Assembly (NCBI GenBank): GCA_964608915.1
Contig: CAZSQA010000004.1
Coordinates: 194,661-258,660 of the forward strand
Direction: 5' to 3'
Source: QWQI01 sp964608915
GTDB taxonomy: Bacteria; Planctomycetota; Planctomycetia; Isosphaerales; Isosphaeraceae
Length of the DNA: 64,000 nucleotides
Position numbers and translations under genes: made by a program
Shown: positions 52,040 to 61,896 of the stretch, piece after piece
How positions within the stretch are numbered: position 1 is the first letter of the stretch
Layout of the letters: the number at the start of each line of letters is the position of its first letter
Notes under the pieces: generated by a model
What the model was told of the DNA's origin: nothing
Database searches by the model: none
The model's input: only the letters and a program-made list of their open reading frames with translations

Positions 52040-53116
52040 ATGAGCGATTCCAGACCAACCTCTGAAGAATCCGGCGAATTCATCCTCTACCAGACCGAGG
52101 ACGGGAAAACCCGTCTCGAAGTTCGGCTGATCGATGGCACGCTCTGGCTCTCTCAGCGGCTCATCGCGGAATTGTTCCAGGTCTCCGTAAAGACCGCAAA
52201 CGAGCATTTGATCAATATTTATGACGATCGCGAACTCGACCCATCGGCAACTATCCGGAAATTCCGGATAGTTCGAACCGAAGGCAGCCGCGAGGTTTCC
52301 CGCAATGTCGACCACTATAACCTCGACGCCATTCTGGCCGTCGGTTATCGCGTCCGTTCGCATCGCGGCACGCAGTTCCGCATCTGGGCCACCGAGCGGC
52401 TTCGCGAATACCTGGTCAAAGGCTTCGCCATGGACGATGCCCGGCTCAAACAGGCCGGGGGCGGGAATTACTTCGAGGAACTGCTCGCCCGCATCCGCGA
52501 CATTCGGTCCAGTGAACGGGTATTCTGGCGGAAAGTGCTCGATATTTACGCCACGAGCGTCGATTACGACCCTTCGGCGGAAAGTTCTCAGCTCTTTTTC
52601 AAGACGATTCAGAACAAGATGCACTGGGCCGCCCATGGCCACACGGCGGCGGAAGTCATCCATGCCCGGGCCGACGCCTCGCAGCCCAACATGGGCCTGA
52701 CCGTCTGGGAAGGCGACCGCCCCCGCAAACCGGACGTATCGATCGCCAAAAACTATCTGAATCCCGAAGAAATCGAAGCCCTCAACCGAATCGTGACCGC
52801 CTACCTCGAATTTGCGGAACTCCAGGCCCTCAATCGACGTCCGATGACGATGGCCGACTGGATCGTGAAACTCGACGATTTTCTCCGGCTCTCCGGTCGC
52901 GAAATCCTGACGAATGCGGGTAAAATCTCTCACGACGCGGCGAAGTCCAAAGCCGAGGCCGAATACGCCCTCTTCCGCCATCAGCAATCCGCCCTGTCGC
53001 AGCCGGTCGATGCAGATTTCGAGAATTCGCTGGATGAACTAGGAAAATTCGAAAAACAAGCCCAGCTGCCAAGGCCCACGAAGCCTGCCCGTAAAAAGCG
53101 GGAGGATCGATCATGA
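52040..53116 (+). CDS. rhuM: RhuM family protein
   Basis: A 358-residue cytosolic protein of the RhuM (COG3943) family, named for a Salmonella pathogenicity-island gene and often found inside type I restriction-modification loci. The N-terminal half holds the family block LWLSQRLIAELFQVSVKTAN, HYNLDAILAVGYRVRSHRGT and FRIWATERLREYL, which looks like a DNA-binding helical domain. Residues 170-310 are the second conserved block. Its biochemical role is not known. Its stop overlaps the hsdS start by four bases. Confidence 0.92.
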   Translation: MSDSRPTSEESGEFILYQTEDGKTRLEVRLIDGTLWLSQRLIAELFQVSVKTANEHLINIYDDRELDPSATIRKFRIVRTEGSREVSRNVDHYNLDAILAVGYRVRSHRGTQFRIWATERLREYLVKGFAMDDARLKQAGGGNYFEELLARIRDIRSSERVFWRKVLDIYATSVDYDPSAESSQLFFKTIQNKMHWAAHGHTAAEVIHARADASQPNMGLTVWEGDRPRKPDVSIAKNYLNPEEIEALNRIVTAYLEFAELQALNRRPMTMADWIVKLDDFLRLSGREILTNAGKISHDAAKSKAEAEYALFRHQQSALSQPVDADFENSLDELGKFEKQAQLPRPTKPARKKREDRS

Positions 53117-54555
53117 GCGAATCAACTTCACCTATAATAAATGAGCCTTTACCCGCTGATTCGCCCATTCTTGAATATGCTCGATCAGTACTTGGAGATT
53201 TGCCTCCGAACTGGCGATATGCTCGTGTTGGAGAACTTGAGGCGGCGGGAATTATTGAAGAAGTCCAAGATGGAAACCACGGTGAGAAACACCCGAAATC
53301 GACGGATTATGTGCCGACGGGTGTACCTTTCGTCATGGCCAAGGATATCATCAACAACCGACTCAACTTAACTGACTGTAATTTTATTACTCGACATCAA
53401 GCGGATTCGTTACGAATCGGCTTCGCTCGCCCTGGAGATGTCTTGCTGACACACAAAGCAACAATGGGCCGAGTTGCTGTAGTTCCCGAAGGTCTCGACT
53501 ATGTAATGCTAACACCTCAAGTGACATATTATCGAATTAAAGACAAACAGAAGCTGGATCCGCTTTACTTGAAATACGCCTTCCTTTCACCACGATTTCA
53601 ACATCAGCTAAATGCTTCTTCTGACCAGTCAACAAGGAAGTACATAGGAATTACAGCACAAAGAGACTTATGGTTCCCGCTTCCACCTCCGAAGGTTCAG
53701 AAGCGAATAGCTGAAATTGTCGGAACGCTGGACGATAAAATCGAACTGAATCGGCAGATGAACGAGACGCTGGAGGCGATGGCCCGGCGATTGTTCAGGA
53801 GTTGGTTCGTGGATTTCGACCCGGTGCATGCCAAAGCCGCCGCCCGCCGCGAATTCCCTGGCCTGGACAACGCCGAACTCTCCCGCCGTGCCCTGCCCAA
53901 CATGTCCCCCGAAATCGCCGAACTCTTCCCCGACACCTTCGAGGAATCCCCCCTCGGTCCGATTCCGAAGGGCTGGATAGCGGGAACCGTTCCAGACGCG
54001 ATAGACATCAACCCGACTAGAGCCATTCCAAAGGGGAAGAACGTCCCTTGGCTGGAAATGTCGAATATGCCGACACAATCGGCTAGGGCATTGGCTTGGG
54101 AATACAGAGAATTCTCATCAGGCATGAAATTCATGAACGGCGACACCTTGGTCGCCAGGATTACCCCATGCCTCGAAAACGGCAAAACCGCCTTCGTGGA
54201 CTTTCTGGAAGACGGACAAGTCGGAGCGGGTTCGACCGAATATATCGTTTTACGGCCAAAGCCACCTCTTCCGCCGGGATTCGCATACTTTCTGGCCCGA
54301 ACTGAAGAATTTAGACAGCACTTAATCGCGAATATGACAGGGACGTCGGGAAGACAGCGAGCCCCAGCAGAGAGCCTGAAATCGTTCCCTACAGTGATCC
54401 CGAGCAAGGAGCTTTGCAGACCATTCAAGGACGCAATCGATAACATCATAGAGCAAATGAGGAAGGCGGACGATGAATCTATCGAATTGACTGCGATTCG
54501 TGACAGGCTTCTGCCGAGTTTACTATCAGGCGAGTTTGACTTAGAACTGGGGTGA
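53113..54555 (+). CDS. hsdS: Type I restriction-modification specificity subunit HsdS
   Basis: A 480-residue subunit with two target-recognition domains, each followed by a conserved helix (IAEIVGTLDDKIELNRQ after the first; the C-terminal end LTAIRDRLLPSLLSGEF after the second). The first domain's DNA is clearly richer in A+T than the GC-rich central spacer (about 53700-53960), and the second domain shifts again. This mosaic is typical of exchange of recognition domains between specificity genes. The bipartite target cannot be predicted from sequence. Confidence 0.95.
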   Translation: MSESTSPIINEPLPADSPILEYARSVLGDLPPNWRYARVGELEAAGIIEEVQDGNHGEKHPKSTDYVPTGVPFVMAKDIINNRLNLTDCNFITRHQADSLRIGFARPGDVLLTHKATMGRVAVVPEGLDYVMLTPQVTYYRIKDKQKLDPLYLKYAFLSPRFQHQLNASSDQSTRKYIGITAQRDLWFPLPPPKVQKRIAEIVGTLDDKIELNRQMNETLEAMARRLFRSWFVDFDPVHAKAAARREFPGLDNAELSRRALPNMSPEIAELFPDTFEESPLGPIPKGWIAGTVPDAIDINPTRAIPKGKNVPWLEMSNMPTQSARALAWEYREFSSGMKFMNGDTLVARITPCLENGKTAFVDFLEDGQVGAGSTEYIVLRPKPPLPPGFAYFLARTEEFRQHLIANMTGTSGRQRAPAESLKSFPTVIPSKELCRPFKDAIDNIIEQMRKADDESIELTAIRDRLLPSLLSGEFDLELG

Positions 54556-54556
54556 T

Positions 54557-56614
54557 ATGATGAGCATGGACACCAATCTACAAGGCCGACTTCGCAACAC
54601 GAAGCTGCGATATTCCAGTGGCTTAATGCCGTTGTACGAAGCCGTCGTGAATTCCATCCATGCTATCGAAGAAGCGGGCATTGGCAATTCGGATGCTTGT
54701 ATTACGGTTCATATTTTGCGAGGACAACAACAATCGCTTGCATTATTAGATAGTTCCACTGGCAAGTCCTCGACCACTAAAGATGCAATCTTAGGCTTCC
54801 GCATAGTGGACAATGGAATTGGATTTAATGATGAGAACATGGCCTCTTTTCGCTTGCTTGACAGTGAACACAAAGTAGAAATTGGTGGAAGAGGAGTGGG
54901 GAGGTTATTGTGGCTTAAAGCATTTAAGCGTATCAGTGTCGTAAGCACGTTCAGGGCAAACGATATGTGCATGACTAAGCGTACCTTTTCATTCAATTCA
55001 ACGAAGGGCGTCTTCGATGAAGCGGATGAAGTTATTGAATCTTGCACAGAAGTTAGTCGGAACACCGAGATTCACCTTGATGGATTCGACAAGCGATATA
55101 GGAATGCCACAGCTAAGACAGCTACTTCGATTGCAAACAGCTTGTTTGAACACTGTCTTTGGTATTTCATACGCGATGCAGGGGTTCCTGAAATCATAGT
55201 TTGCGATGGTGATGAGACGATCTCACTCTCTCAGGTTTACAAAGACCACATGGCAACAACTGCTAGTTCTGAAACAATCTCAATCAAATCGTATGAGTTC
55301 TCTCTAACCCATATACACCTAAAGTCATCCATCCGGTCGCACGCAATAGCCCTCTGTGCCGCAAGCAGGTTGGTTATGGAAGAATCACTATCTGGCAAAA
55401 TACCTGGACTGTTCGGCAGGTTGGAAGATGGCGATTCTCAGTTCATCTATCTGTGCTTCGTTGCATCAACTTTTCTTGATGATGCTGTGAGAGCGGAACG
55501 AACAGGCTTTGATATTTCTGAAGAAACAAGTGAACTATTCGCCGACACTGAGATTTCTCTTGCGGAGATTAAAGCCAGAGTATCTGAGAGAGCCGCTCAT
55601 CATTTGCAGCAGTACTTAGTTTCTAACATGGAGAAATCAAAGAGAAGAGTTGAAGAGTTTGTAGCCACTAAGGCACCTCGCTATCGCCCGATTCTATCTA
55701 GAATTCCCAAAGACAAGCTTGGGATTGATCCCAATATTTCTGATAAGGAGCTTGAAATAACGCTCCATAAACAGCTGGCCGAGATCGAACTAACACATTT
55801 AGCAAACGGCCAGGAAATCATGGAGCCAATGGCTGGTGAAGAGCTACCTGATTATCGGAAGAGAATTGATGATTATTTGAAGACGGCAGAGGATATCAAG
55901 AAGTCCGATCTTGCAAACTATGTATTTCACCGGAAGGTTATTCTTGATCTATTGAGTAAAGCAATTCAAAAAACTGACGATGGCAAGTATGTTCGCGAAG
56001 AATTGATCCATAAACTCATTATGCCGATGCGATGTGATTCTCACAAAGTCAGATCGGATAACTGTAATCTTTGGCTTATTGATGAACGCTTAGCGTTTCA
56101 TGATTACTTAGGATCGGATAAATCAATCGCTTCGATGCCTATTACCGGATCCTCAGATCCAAAGGAACCGGATATCTGTTCGCTTAAGGTATACGATAAT
56201 CCAATTCTTGTTTCAGATAGACAAAAGCCGCCGCTTGCTTCTATTGTCGTTGTTGAGATCAAACGGCCCATGCGAAATGATGCTTCCGAAGGAGAAGACA
56301 AAGATCCAATTGAACAGGCGTTAGGCTACCTTAACCGTATACGTCAAGGCAAGGTTACAACTTCAAGTGGCCGCCCTATTCCCAATTCTGAACATATTCC
56401 AGGATTTTGCTACATTATTTGTGATATTACAGACAGCATTATTGACAGATGTAATATGCATGATGCTGTGAGTACGGACGATAAATTAGGCTTCTTCTAC
56501 TTTCATAAAAAATTTAACGCTTACGTTGAGATTGTTTCTTTTGATAGGCTCGTCAATGCAGCTCAAGAAAGAAACAGGGCCTTTTTCGATAAGCTTGGCC
56601 TGCCGGCAACATAA
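54557..56614 (+). CDS. GHKL (MORC/MutL-like) ATPase with nuclease-like C-terminal domain
   Basis: A 685-residue protein starting one base after hsdS. The ATPase fold is clear: N box YEAVVNSIHAIEE, G1 box RIVDNGIGF at about 86, and G2 box GGRGVGRLLWLKAF at about 112-125. A long helical middle follows. The C-terminal 130 residues have VVVEIKRP at about 565 and DPIEQALGYLNRI, an ExK pattern compatible with a PD-(D/E)XK nuclease. GHKL ATPases in restriction operons are known as relatives of eukaryotic MORC proteins. Its DNA is much richer in A+T than its neighbours, so it was probably acquired separately. Confidence 0.8.
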   Translation: MMSMDTNLQGRLRNTKLRYSSGLMPLYEAVVNSIHAIEEAGIGNSDACITVHILRGQQQSLALLDSSTGKSSTTKDAILGFRIVDNGIGFNDENMASFRLLDSEHKVEIGGRGVGRLLWLKAFKRISVVSTFRANDMCMTKRTFSFNSTKGVFDEADEVIESCTEVSRNTEIHLDGFDKRYRNATAKTATSIANSLFEHCLWYFIRDAGVPEIIVCDGDETISLSQVYKDHMATTASSETISIKSYEFSLTHIHLKSSIRSHAIALCAASRLVMEESLSGKIPGLFGRLEDGDSQFIYLCFVASTFLDDAVRAERTGFDISEETSELFADTEISLAEIKARVSERAAHHLQQYLVSNMEKSKRRVEEFVATKAPRYRPILSRIPKDKLGIDPNISDKELEITLHKQLAEIELTHLANGQEIMEPMAGEELPDYRKRIDDYLKTAEDIKKSDLANYVFHRKVILDLLSKAIQKTDDGKYVREELIHKLIMPMRCDSHKVRSDNCNLWLIDERLAFHDYLGSDKSIASMPITGSSDPKEPDICSLKVYDNPILVSDRQKPPLASIVVVEIKRPMRNDASEGEDKDPIEQALGYLNRIRQGKVTTSSGRPIPNSEHIPGFCYIICDITDSIIDRCNMHDAVSTDDKLGFFYFHKKFNAYVEIVSFDRLVNAAQERNRAFFDKLGLPAT

Positions 56615-56694
56615 TCATGACCTCGAACGCATTTGTAGGATGATCCTGTCTTTTCGAGAGTGTGACCACAGTAATCTGAAGGACTTACACCAAG

Positions 56695-57213
56695 GTGCAT
56701 TCGAACATGCTCGAAGTCTCTCGCCTCCTCCATGTCGGTTCGGAAACCGATTACGAATCGAACGTGCGGTATCTCCAGGACTGGAAAATCGTTCATGCTT
56801 GTAAAGAACCATATCATCGGCAAGCTTTGGGATACCGGGGGAAAGCAGCCCCGAAGGAACACCCCGAATATCTGATCGCCCGGCGTGATCATCGCCTGAT
56901 CCTAAATCTGGTCGACGCCCCGAAACCCGAATACATCCCCAAAGCGATCGTCGACGAAGCGATCGCGTTCATTCACGAATCGGTCACATCGGGTACGAAC
57001 GTACTGGTTCACTGCAACGAAGGCCGGTCGCGTGGCCCTTCGATCGCCATGATCTATCTTCTCGCTTTCACGGATCGATTGCCTAAGCAAGGCGTCGAGG
57101 AAGCGATGCGAGAATTCGCCATGATCTATCCGGGCTATGCCCCGGCAGGTGGAGTCGCAGGCTTCATCCGCAACCACTTCGATCATTACGCAGGAATGAA
57201 TCGGTCGACATAG
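56695..57213 (+). CDS. Dual-specificity/tyrosine phosphatase-like protein
   Basis: A 172-residue protein with the cysteine-phosphatase loop VHCNEGRSRGPS (C107 to R113, CX5R) and the preceding aspartate-containing loop, typical of dual-specificity phosphatases. The GTG at 56695 follows AAGGA; an ATG at 56707 is also possible. GC content returns to the chromosomal level here. A phosphatase inside a restriction operon suggests regulation by protein phosphorylation or removal of nucleotide-derived marks (inference). Confidence 0.82.
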   Translation: MHSNMLEVSRLLHVGSETDYESNVRYLQDWKIVHACKEPYHRQALGYRGKAAPKEHPEYLIARRDHRLILNLVDAPKPEYIPKAIVDEAIAFIHESVTSGTNVLVHCNEGRSRGPSIAMIYLLAFTDRLPKQGVEEAMREFAMIYPGYAPAGGVAGFIRNHFDHYAGMNRST

Positions 57214-57289
57214 GCGTTCCGATTTCGCATGACGGATCGGATCCACTTCGGATTTCGGCTGAACTGATAGTGGCCAGGGGGACGAATCG

Positions 57290-58003
57290 ATGGCGGAAAC
57301 CTACAATGTCTATCTTGACGAGAGTTGCCACCTCGAAAATGACGGTATATCCGCCATGGCTCTTGGTGCGGTTTGGTGTTCGATGGATAAGACGCCGGAA
57401 TTCGCTCGCCGGGTGCAGGAAACCAAGTCGCGTCACGGTTTACCGCCGACCTTCGACATCAAATGGACGAAAGTATCCCCAGCCAAAGGGCAATTCTACC
57501 GCGATCTCATCGACTTGTTCTTCGATGACGACGACCTGCATTTTCGAGGCGTCGTCATTCCTGACAAGAACAAACTTGACCATTCCAGGTTCGCTCAGGA
57601 TCACCATCAATGGTATTACAAAATGTGCTTCACACTACTGGAGCCGATCCTCCTTCCCGTCTCGAAATACCGAATCTACCTTGATATCAAGGATACCCAC
57701 AGCAACGAAAAGTGTCGGCGTCTGCACGACGTGCTCTGCAATAGCCGATACGATTTAGGGAAGCAGATGATCGAGCGAGTCCAGCCCATTCGTTCGGAAG
57801 AATCGCCTTTGCTGCAAGTCGCGGACTTGCTTTTGGGGGCATTGAACTATCACGTTCGTGGCCTCAAGACCAGTGAAACAAAACGGTTATTGATCGAGCG
57901 GATTCGAAGACGCACGAATGGTTACCCCCTCGGTCAGACGACCTGGCTTCGAGAGACGAAGTTCAACATTCTGAACTGGCGATCGAGAGAGGACCTTTCA
58001 TGA
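57290..58003 (+). CDS. DUF3800 protein (RNase H-like fold)
   Basis: A 237-residue protein with the family's acidic N-terminal strand VYLDESCHLEN, the strand-loop FDIKWTKVS, the YLDIKD strand and the C-terminal SPLLQVADLLLGA. DUF3800 proteins have an RNase H-like fold with conserved acidic residues and are common in defence islands. It overlaps the next gene by four bases, which points to a two-gene unit. Confidence 0.85.
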   Translation: MAETYNVYLDESCHLENDGISAMALGAVWCSMDKTPEFARRVQETKSRHGLPPTFDIKWTKVSPAKGQFYRDLIDLFFDDDDLHFRGVVIPDKNKLDHSRFAQDHHQWYYKMCFTLLEPILLPVSKYRIYLDIKDTHSNEKCRRLHDVLCNSRYDLGKQMIERVQPIRSEESPLLQVADLLLGALNYHVRGLKTSETKRLLIERIRRRTNGYPLGQTTWLRETKFNILNWRSREDLS

Positions 58004-58485
58004 TTTCGTCTCAGTGGCTTCCTCAATTATTGACGCTTTCGGCTTGCGGCGGTGCCTGGCAAGAATACATCGATGCGGTTTATGCCGTTTTCGATCGCGA
58101 TTTCATCCGAACCGAGTGTTTGCTTCGAGGATATCGTGTCGGGGTTAGACGGCAACCGTCATTCGAAAACAAATGGTTCACGTTCTGGCATTGTGTCTCC
58201 GAAGGGGAAGTGGAAGAACAACGGACACCTGATTTGCGTCGTTGCGAACGCATCCCATGGATTCGTCCGATCATCGATCATGAATGCGATTCCGGTGTCG
58301 ATGTCTGGGAATCGAAGAAAAAGAGAGACGATCGGCTCTACCTTTGGCTATACGAGCAATACCTGATCGTGCTCGGAATTCGCAATGATCACTATCTCCT
58401 CATCACGGCGTTTCCGACAAACCAAAACCACACAGTGCGAAAACTGCGGAATGAGCGAGATCGTGCGATCGGCGAAAAAAGCTGA
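58000..58485 (+). CDS. Small protein, possible RelE/Barnase-like nuclease, partner of the DUF3800 gene
   Basis: A 161-residue protein translationally coupled to the DUF3800 gene (ATGA). The C-terminal half (RPIIDHECDSGVDVWES, then LYEQYLIVLGIRNDHYLLI and a basic ending) follows the strand-and-basic-tail pattern I associate with phage-type BECR (Barnase-EndoU-colicin-RelE) nucleases: VDVWE, a YLIVL strand, LLITAF and a Lys/Arg-rich end. The assignment is tentative. Coupled to DUF3800 it may form a toxin or defence pair. Confidence 0.55.
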   Translation: MISSQWLPQLLTLSACGGAWQEYIDAVYAVFDRDFIRTECLLRGYRVGVRRQPSFENKWFTFWHCVSEGEVEEQRTPDLRRCERIPWIRPIIDHECDSGVDVWESKKKRDDRLYLWLYEQYLIVLGIRNDHYLLITAFPTNQNHTVRKLRNERDRAIGEKS

Positions 58486-58510
58486 CGCCGCACCCGGAGG
58501 GCACGGCGTC
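58484..58510. terminator. Hairpin after the DUF3800 pair
   Basis: Arms GACGCCG and CGGCGTC around a 13-base loop, directly behind the stop of the small gene. There is no clean T run on either strand, so it is a weak terminator or an RNA-stability element. It marks the start of a 284-base gap before hsdR. Confidence 0.4.
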
Positions 58511-58794
58511 GGGACTCCTTCTACTCGTGGTAGATGAGCTATATGGTATGTTCGACCGTCAGTACGTGACTGTCAAGAGGTCTTCGAGCCGATGGCCACT
58601 TTTCGTACACCCCATCCTTTACAAAACGCACAATCAATGCAGAATTGCTCTTTTGACTACGTCCATCGCAGAGAATCGATTGAGCCCTCACGAGAGATGG
58701 TGATCGAATGGTTGAACCGGTGAACCAGATCTTACGATCCGTCGATCGATTCGGAATGTCGAATCGAGAGACATAAAAAGGGCAGATAAAGCGA
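58486..58794. other. Gap upstream of hsdR
   Basis: About 300 bases without a supported gene. It contains the hairpin at its left end and should hold an hsdR promoter if hsdR is not transcribed with the genes before it. A minus-strand frame runs through it from inside hsdR but has no domain and no proper start. Confidence 0.4.
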
Positions 58795-61700
58795 ATGAGC
58801 CAAATGTTCACCGAATCCACTGTCGAAGAAGCCGTTCTGGAATGGCTCGCAGGGCTCGATTTCGAGATCGCGAACGGCCCGGAAATCGCTCCGGGAGAAC
58901 CGGCGGCGATGCGGGAATCGTTTTCGGAAGTCGTTCTGCACGGACGCCTTGAAGATGCCGTGGCCAGGATCAACCCGAAAATCCCGGCCGGGGCCAGGGA
59001 CGAAGCGATCCGGCGGGTTTTGCGGACCGAGTCGCCGAATCTTCTCGAAAACAACCGCCGGTTCCACAAAATGCTGGTGGATGGTGTCGATGTCGAATAC
59101 CAGGCCGAAGGCCGGACGATTCACGACAAGGTCTGGCTGATCGATTTCGCCGCCCCTGCCCGCAACGACTAGCTGGCGGTGAACCAGTTCACGGTGGTCG
59201 AGGATAAGCATAACCGGCGTCCTGACATCGTATTGTTCGTCAATGGCCTGCCGCTGGTGGTGATCGAGCTGAAGAACGCGGCGGACGAAAACGCCACGAC
59301 GAAAAAAGCGTTCGACCAGTTGCAGACCTACAAACTCCAACTGCCTGGCCTAATGACCTATAACGTCTGCCTGGTGGCCAGCGACGGGATTTCGGCCCGG
59401 GTCGGCACGCTGACCGGCGGCTGGGACAGGTACATGCCCTGGCGAACGACGGACGGCCGGGAGATCGCGGCGAAGGGGCTGCCGGAGCTGGACGTGCTGA
59501 TCCAGGGGATTTTCGAGCGGTCGCGATTTCTGGATATGGTCCGGCACTTCATCGTGTTCGAGGTCGACGGCAGTTCGATCGTGAAGAAAATGGCCGGCTA
59601 TCACCAGTTTCACGCGGTGAACAAGGCCGTCGACTGCACGATCCGGGCGGTTTCGCCGCAAGGCGACCGCCGGGTCGGCGTCGTGTGGCATACCCAGGGC
59701 AGCGGCAAAAGCCTGACGATGGCGTTTTATGCCGGGAAAGTCATCCGGCATCCGCAAATGGAAAATCCGACGCTCGTCGTGATTACCGACCGGAACGATC
59801 TGGACGATCAGCTTTTCGGAACCTTCGCGGGCTGCCATGAACTGCTACGCCAGAAACCGGTCCAGGCGGAGAACCGGGATGAAGTGCGGGAGCTTCTGAA
59901 AGTGGCATCGGGTGGCGTCATCTTTACGACGCTCCAGAAATTCGCCCCTGATCCCGGGGCATCCTATCCCGAACTTTCGGCCCGCCGGAATGTCGTGGTG
60001 ATCGCAGACGAAGCCCACCGGAGCCAGTACGGGCATTATGCCCGGGCGAAGAAAACCGGCGAGATCAGCTATGGCTTCAGCAAGCATTTGCGGGACGCCT
60101 TGCCGAACGCCTCTTACCTGGGCTTCACGGGCACGCCGATCGAGCTGGGGGACAAGAGCACAAAGGCTGTTTTCGGCGATTATATCGACATTTACGACAT
60201 CAGCCGGGCCGTCGAAGACGGTGCGACGGTTCGAATCTACTATGAAGGTCGGCTAGCGAAGCTGGAGCTTGCGGAATCCGAACGGCCGAAGATCGACGTC
60301 GAATTCGAGGAATTGACCGAGGGCGAAGAACTTTCGGCGAAGGAACGGCTGAAGTCGAAGTGGGCGGCATTGGAATCGCTGGTCGGTAGCGAGAAGCGGA
60401 TCAAACTGGTCGCTCAGGACATCGTGAAGCACTGGGAAGAGCGGCAATCCACGATAGACGGCAAGGCCATGATCGTGTGCATGAGCCGCCGGATCTGCGT
60501 GGAACTCTACAAGGAATTGATCGCCCTGAAGCCGGAATGGCACAGCGAAAAGGACGAAGAAGGGTCTTTGAAGGTGGTGATGACCGGCCAGGCGAGCGAT
60601 CCGCTCGACTGGCAACAGCACATTCGCCCGAAGCGGGGACGCGAAGAACTGGCCAAGCGGTTCAAAAAGGCGGAAGACCCGCTCAAACTTGTGATCGTGC
60701 GGGATATGTGGCTGACGGGCTTCGACGCTCCCTGCATGAACACGATGTATGTGGACAAGCCGATGGGCGGCCACAACCTGATGCAGGCGATCGCCCGGGT
60801 GAACCGGGTGTTCAAAGACAAGCCGGGCGGGCTTGTGGTGGATTATCTGGGCCTGGCTGCGGAACTCAAAAAAGCGTTGGCCCAGTATACGCAGGCAGAC
60901 AGGGAAGATACGGGAATACCGATCGACGAAGCCCTGGAAGTGCTTCTGGAGAAATACGAAGTCGTTCGCGGGATCATGCACGGCTTCGATTATTCGAAAT
61001 TCTTTTCGGGCACGGCTTCGGAGCGGATCGCGGTGATTCCGGCGGCGATGGATTTCGTGCTCCAATTGGATAAGGGCCAGCAAAGGCTGATCCAGGCGGT
61101 GACCGAGCTGTCGAAGGCATTCGCCCTGGTTGCGACGCATGAGCAGGCGATTCCGCTTCGGGAAGAAGTGGCGTTCTTTCAATGTCTGCGGGCTCAGTTC
61201 GCGAAACTGGCAGGCACCGGCGAAGGCAAAGGAATGACGAAAGAGGACCTGGACGCCGCCGTGCGGCAGATCATTTCGAAATCGGTCGCATCGAATGAGG
61301 TGATCGACATTTTCGCGGCGGCTGGAATGGACAGGCCGGACATTTCGATCCTGTCAGACGAATTCCTGGCCGAAGTCCGCGACATGCCGCATCGAAACCT
61401 GGCATTGGAAGTGTTGCGGAAATTGCTTTCGGACGAAATCAAGTCTCGATCCCGCAAGAACCTGGTGCAATCGCGGTCGTTCGCAGAAATGCTCGAAAAC
61501 ACGATCAACAAATACCGCAACCGTTCGATCGATGCCGCACAGGTGATTTCCGAGCTGGTGGAACTGGCCAAAGACATGCGTGAGGCCAGAAAACGGGGTG
61601 AATCATTGGGCTTATCGGAAGATGAAGAAGCCTTTTACGAAGCCCTCGAAGTGAATGACAGTGCCGTGAAAGTCCTGGGGGACAAAGTGCTTTGTTCGAT

Positions 61701-61896
61701 CGCACGGGAGCTGGTGGACACAGTGAGACGGAACGTCACGATCGACTGGACCGTCAAGGATAGCGTGCGGGCGAAACTACGCGTCCTGGTCAAAAAGATC
61801 CTGAAAAGACATGGTTATCCACCGGACAAACAGGCCCAGGCAACCGAAACGGTCTTGAAACAGGCAGAGCTTCTTTGTGCCGATTGGGCGAACTGA
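58795..61896 (+). pseudogene. hsdR: Type I restriction subunit HsdR, split by an in-frame amber codon
   Basis: The reading frame 58795-61896 would give about 1,033 residues, the usual HsdR length, but TAG at 59170-59172 ends it after 125 residues. Relatives read NDWLAVNQFTV or NDFLAVNQFTV here; this gene reads ND-stop-LAVNQFTV, so one base change (TGG to TAG) explains it. The downstream part is intact: PD-(D/E)XK nuclease PDIVLFVNGLPLVVIELKN, Walker A HTQGSGKSL, DEAD-type VIADEAHRSQY and LGFTGTP. A GTG at 59179 might allow reinitiation (905 residues). Without its N-terminus the subunit is probably inactive or weak, leaving methylation only. Confidence 0.88.

Noticed and set aside
58539..59069. 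Minus-strand frame of 176 codons upstream of hsdR
   Set aside because: It runs into hsdR on the opposite strand, lacks a domain and has low-complexity Arg/Ser content typical of shadow frames.
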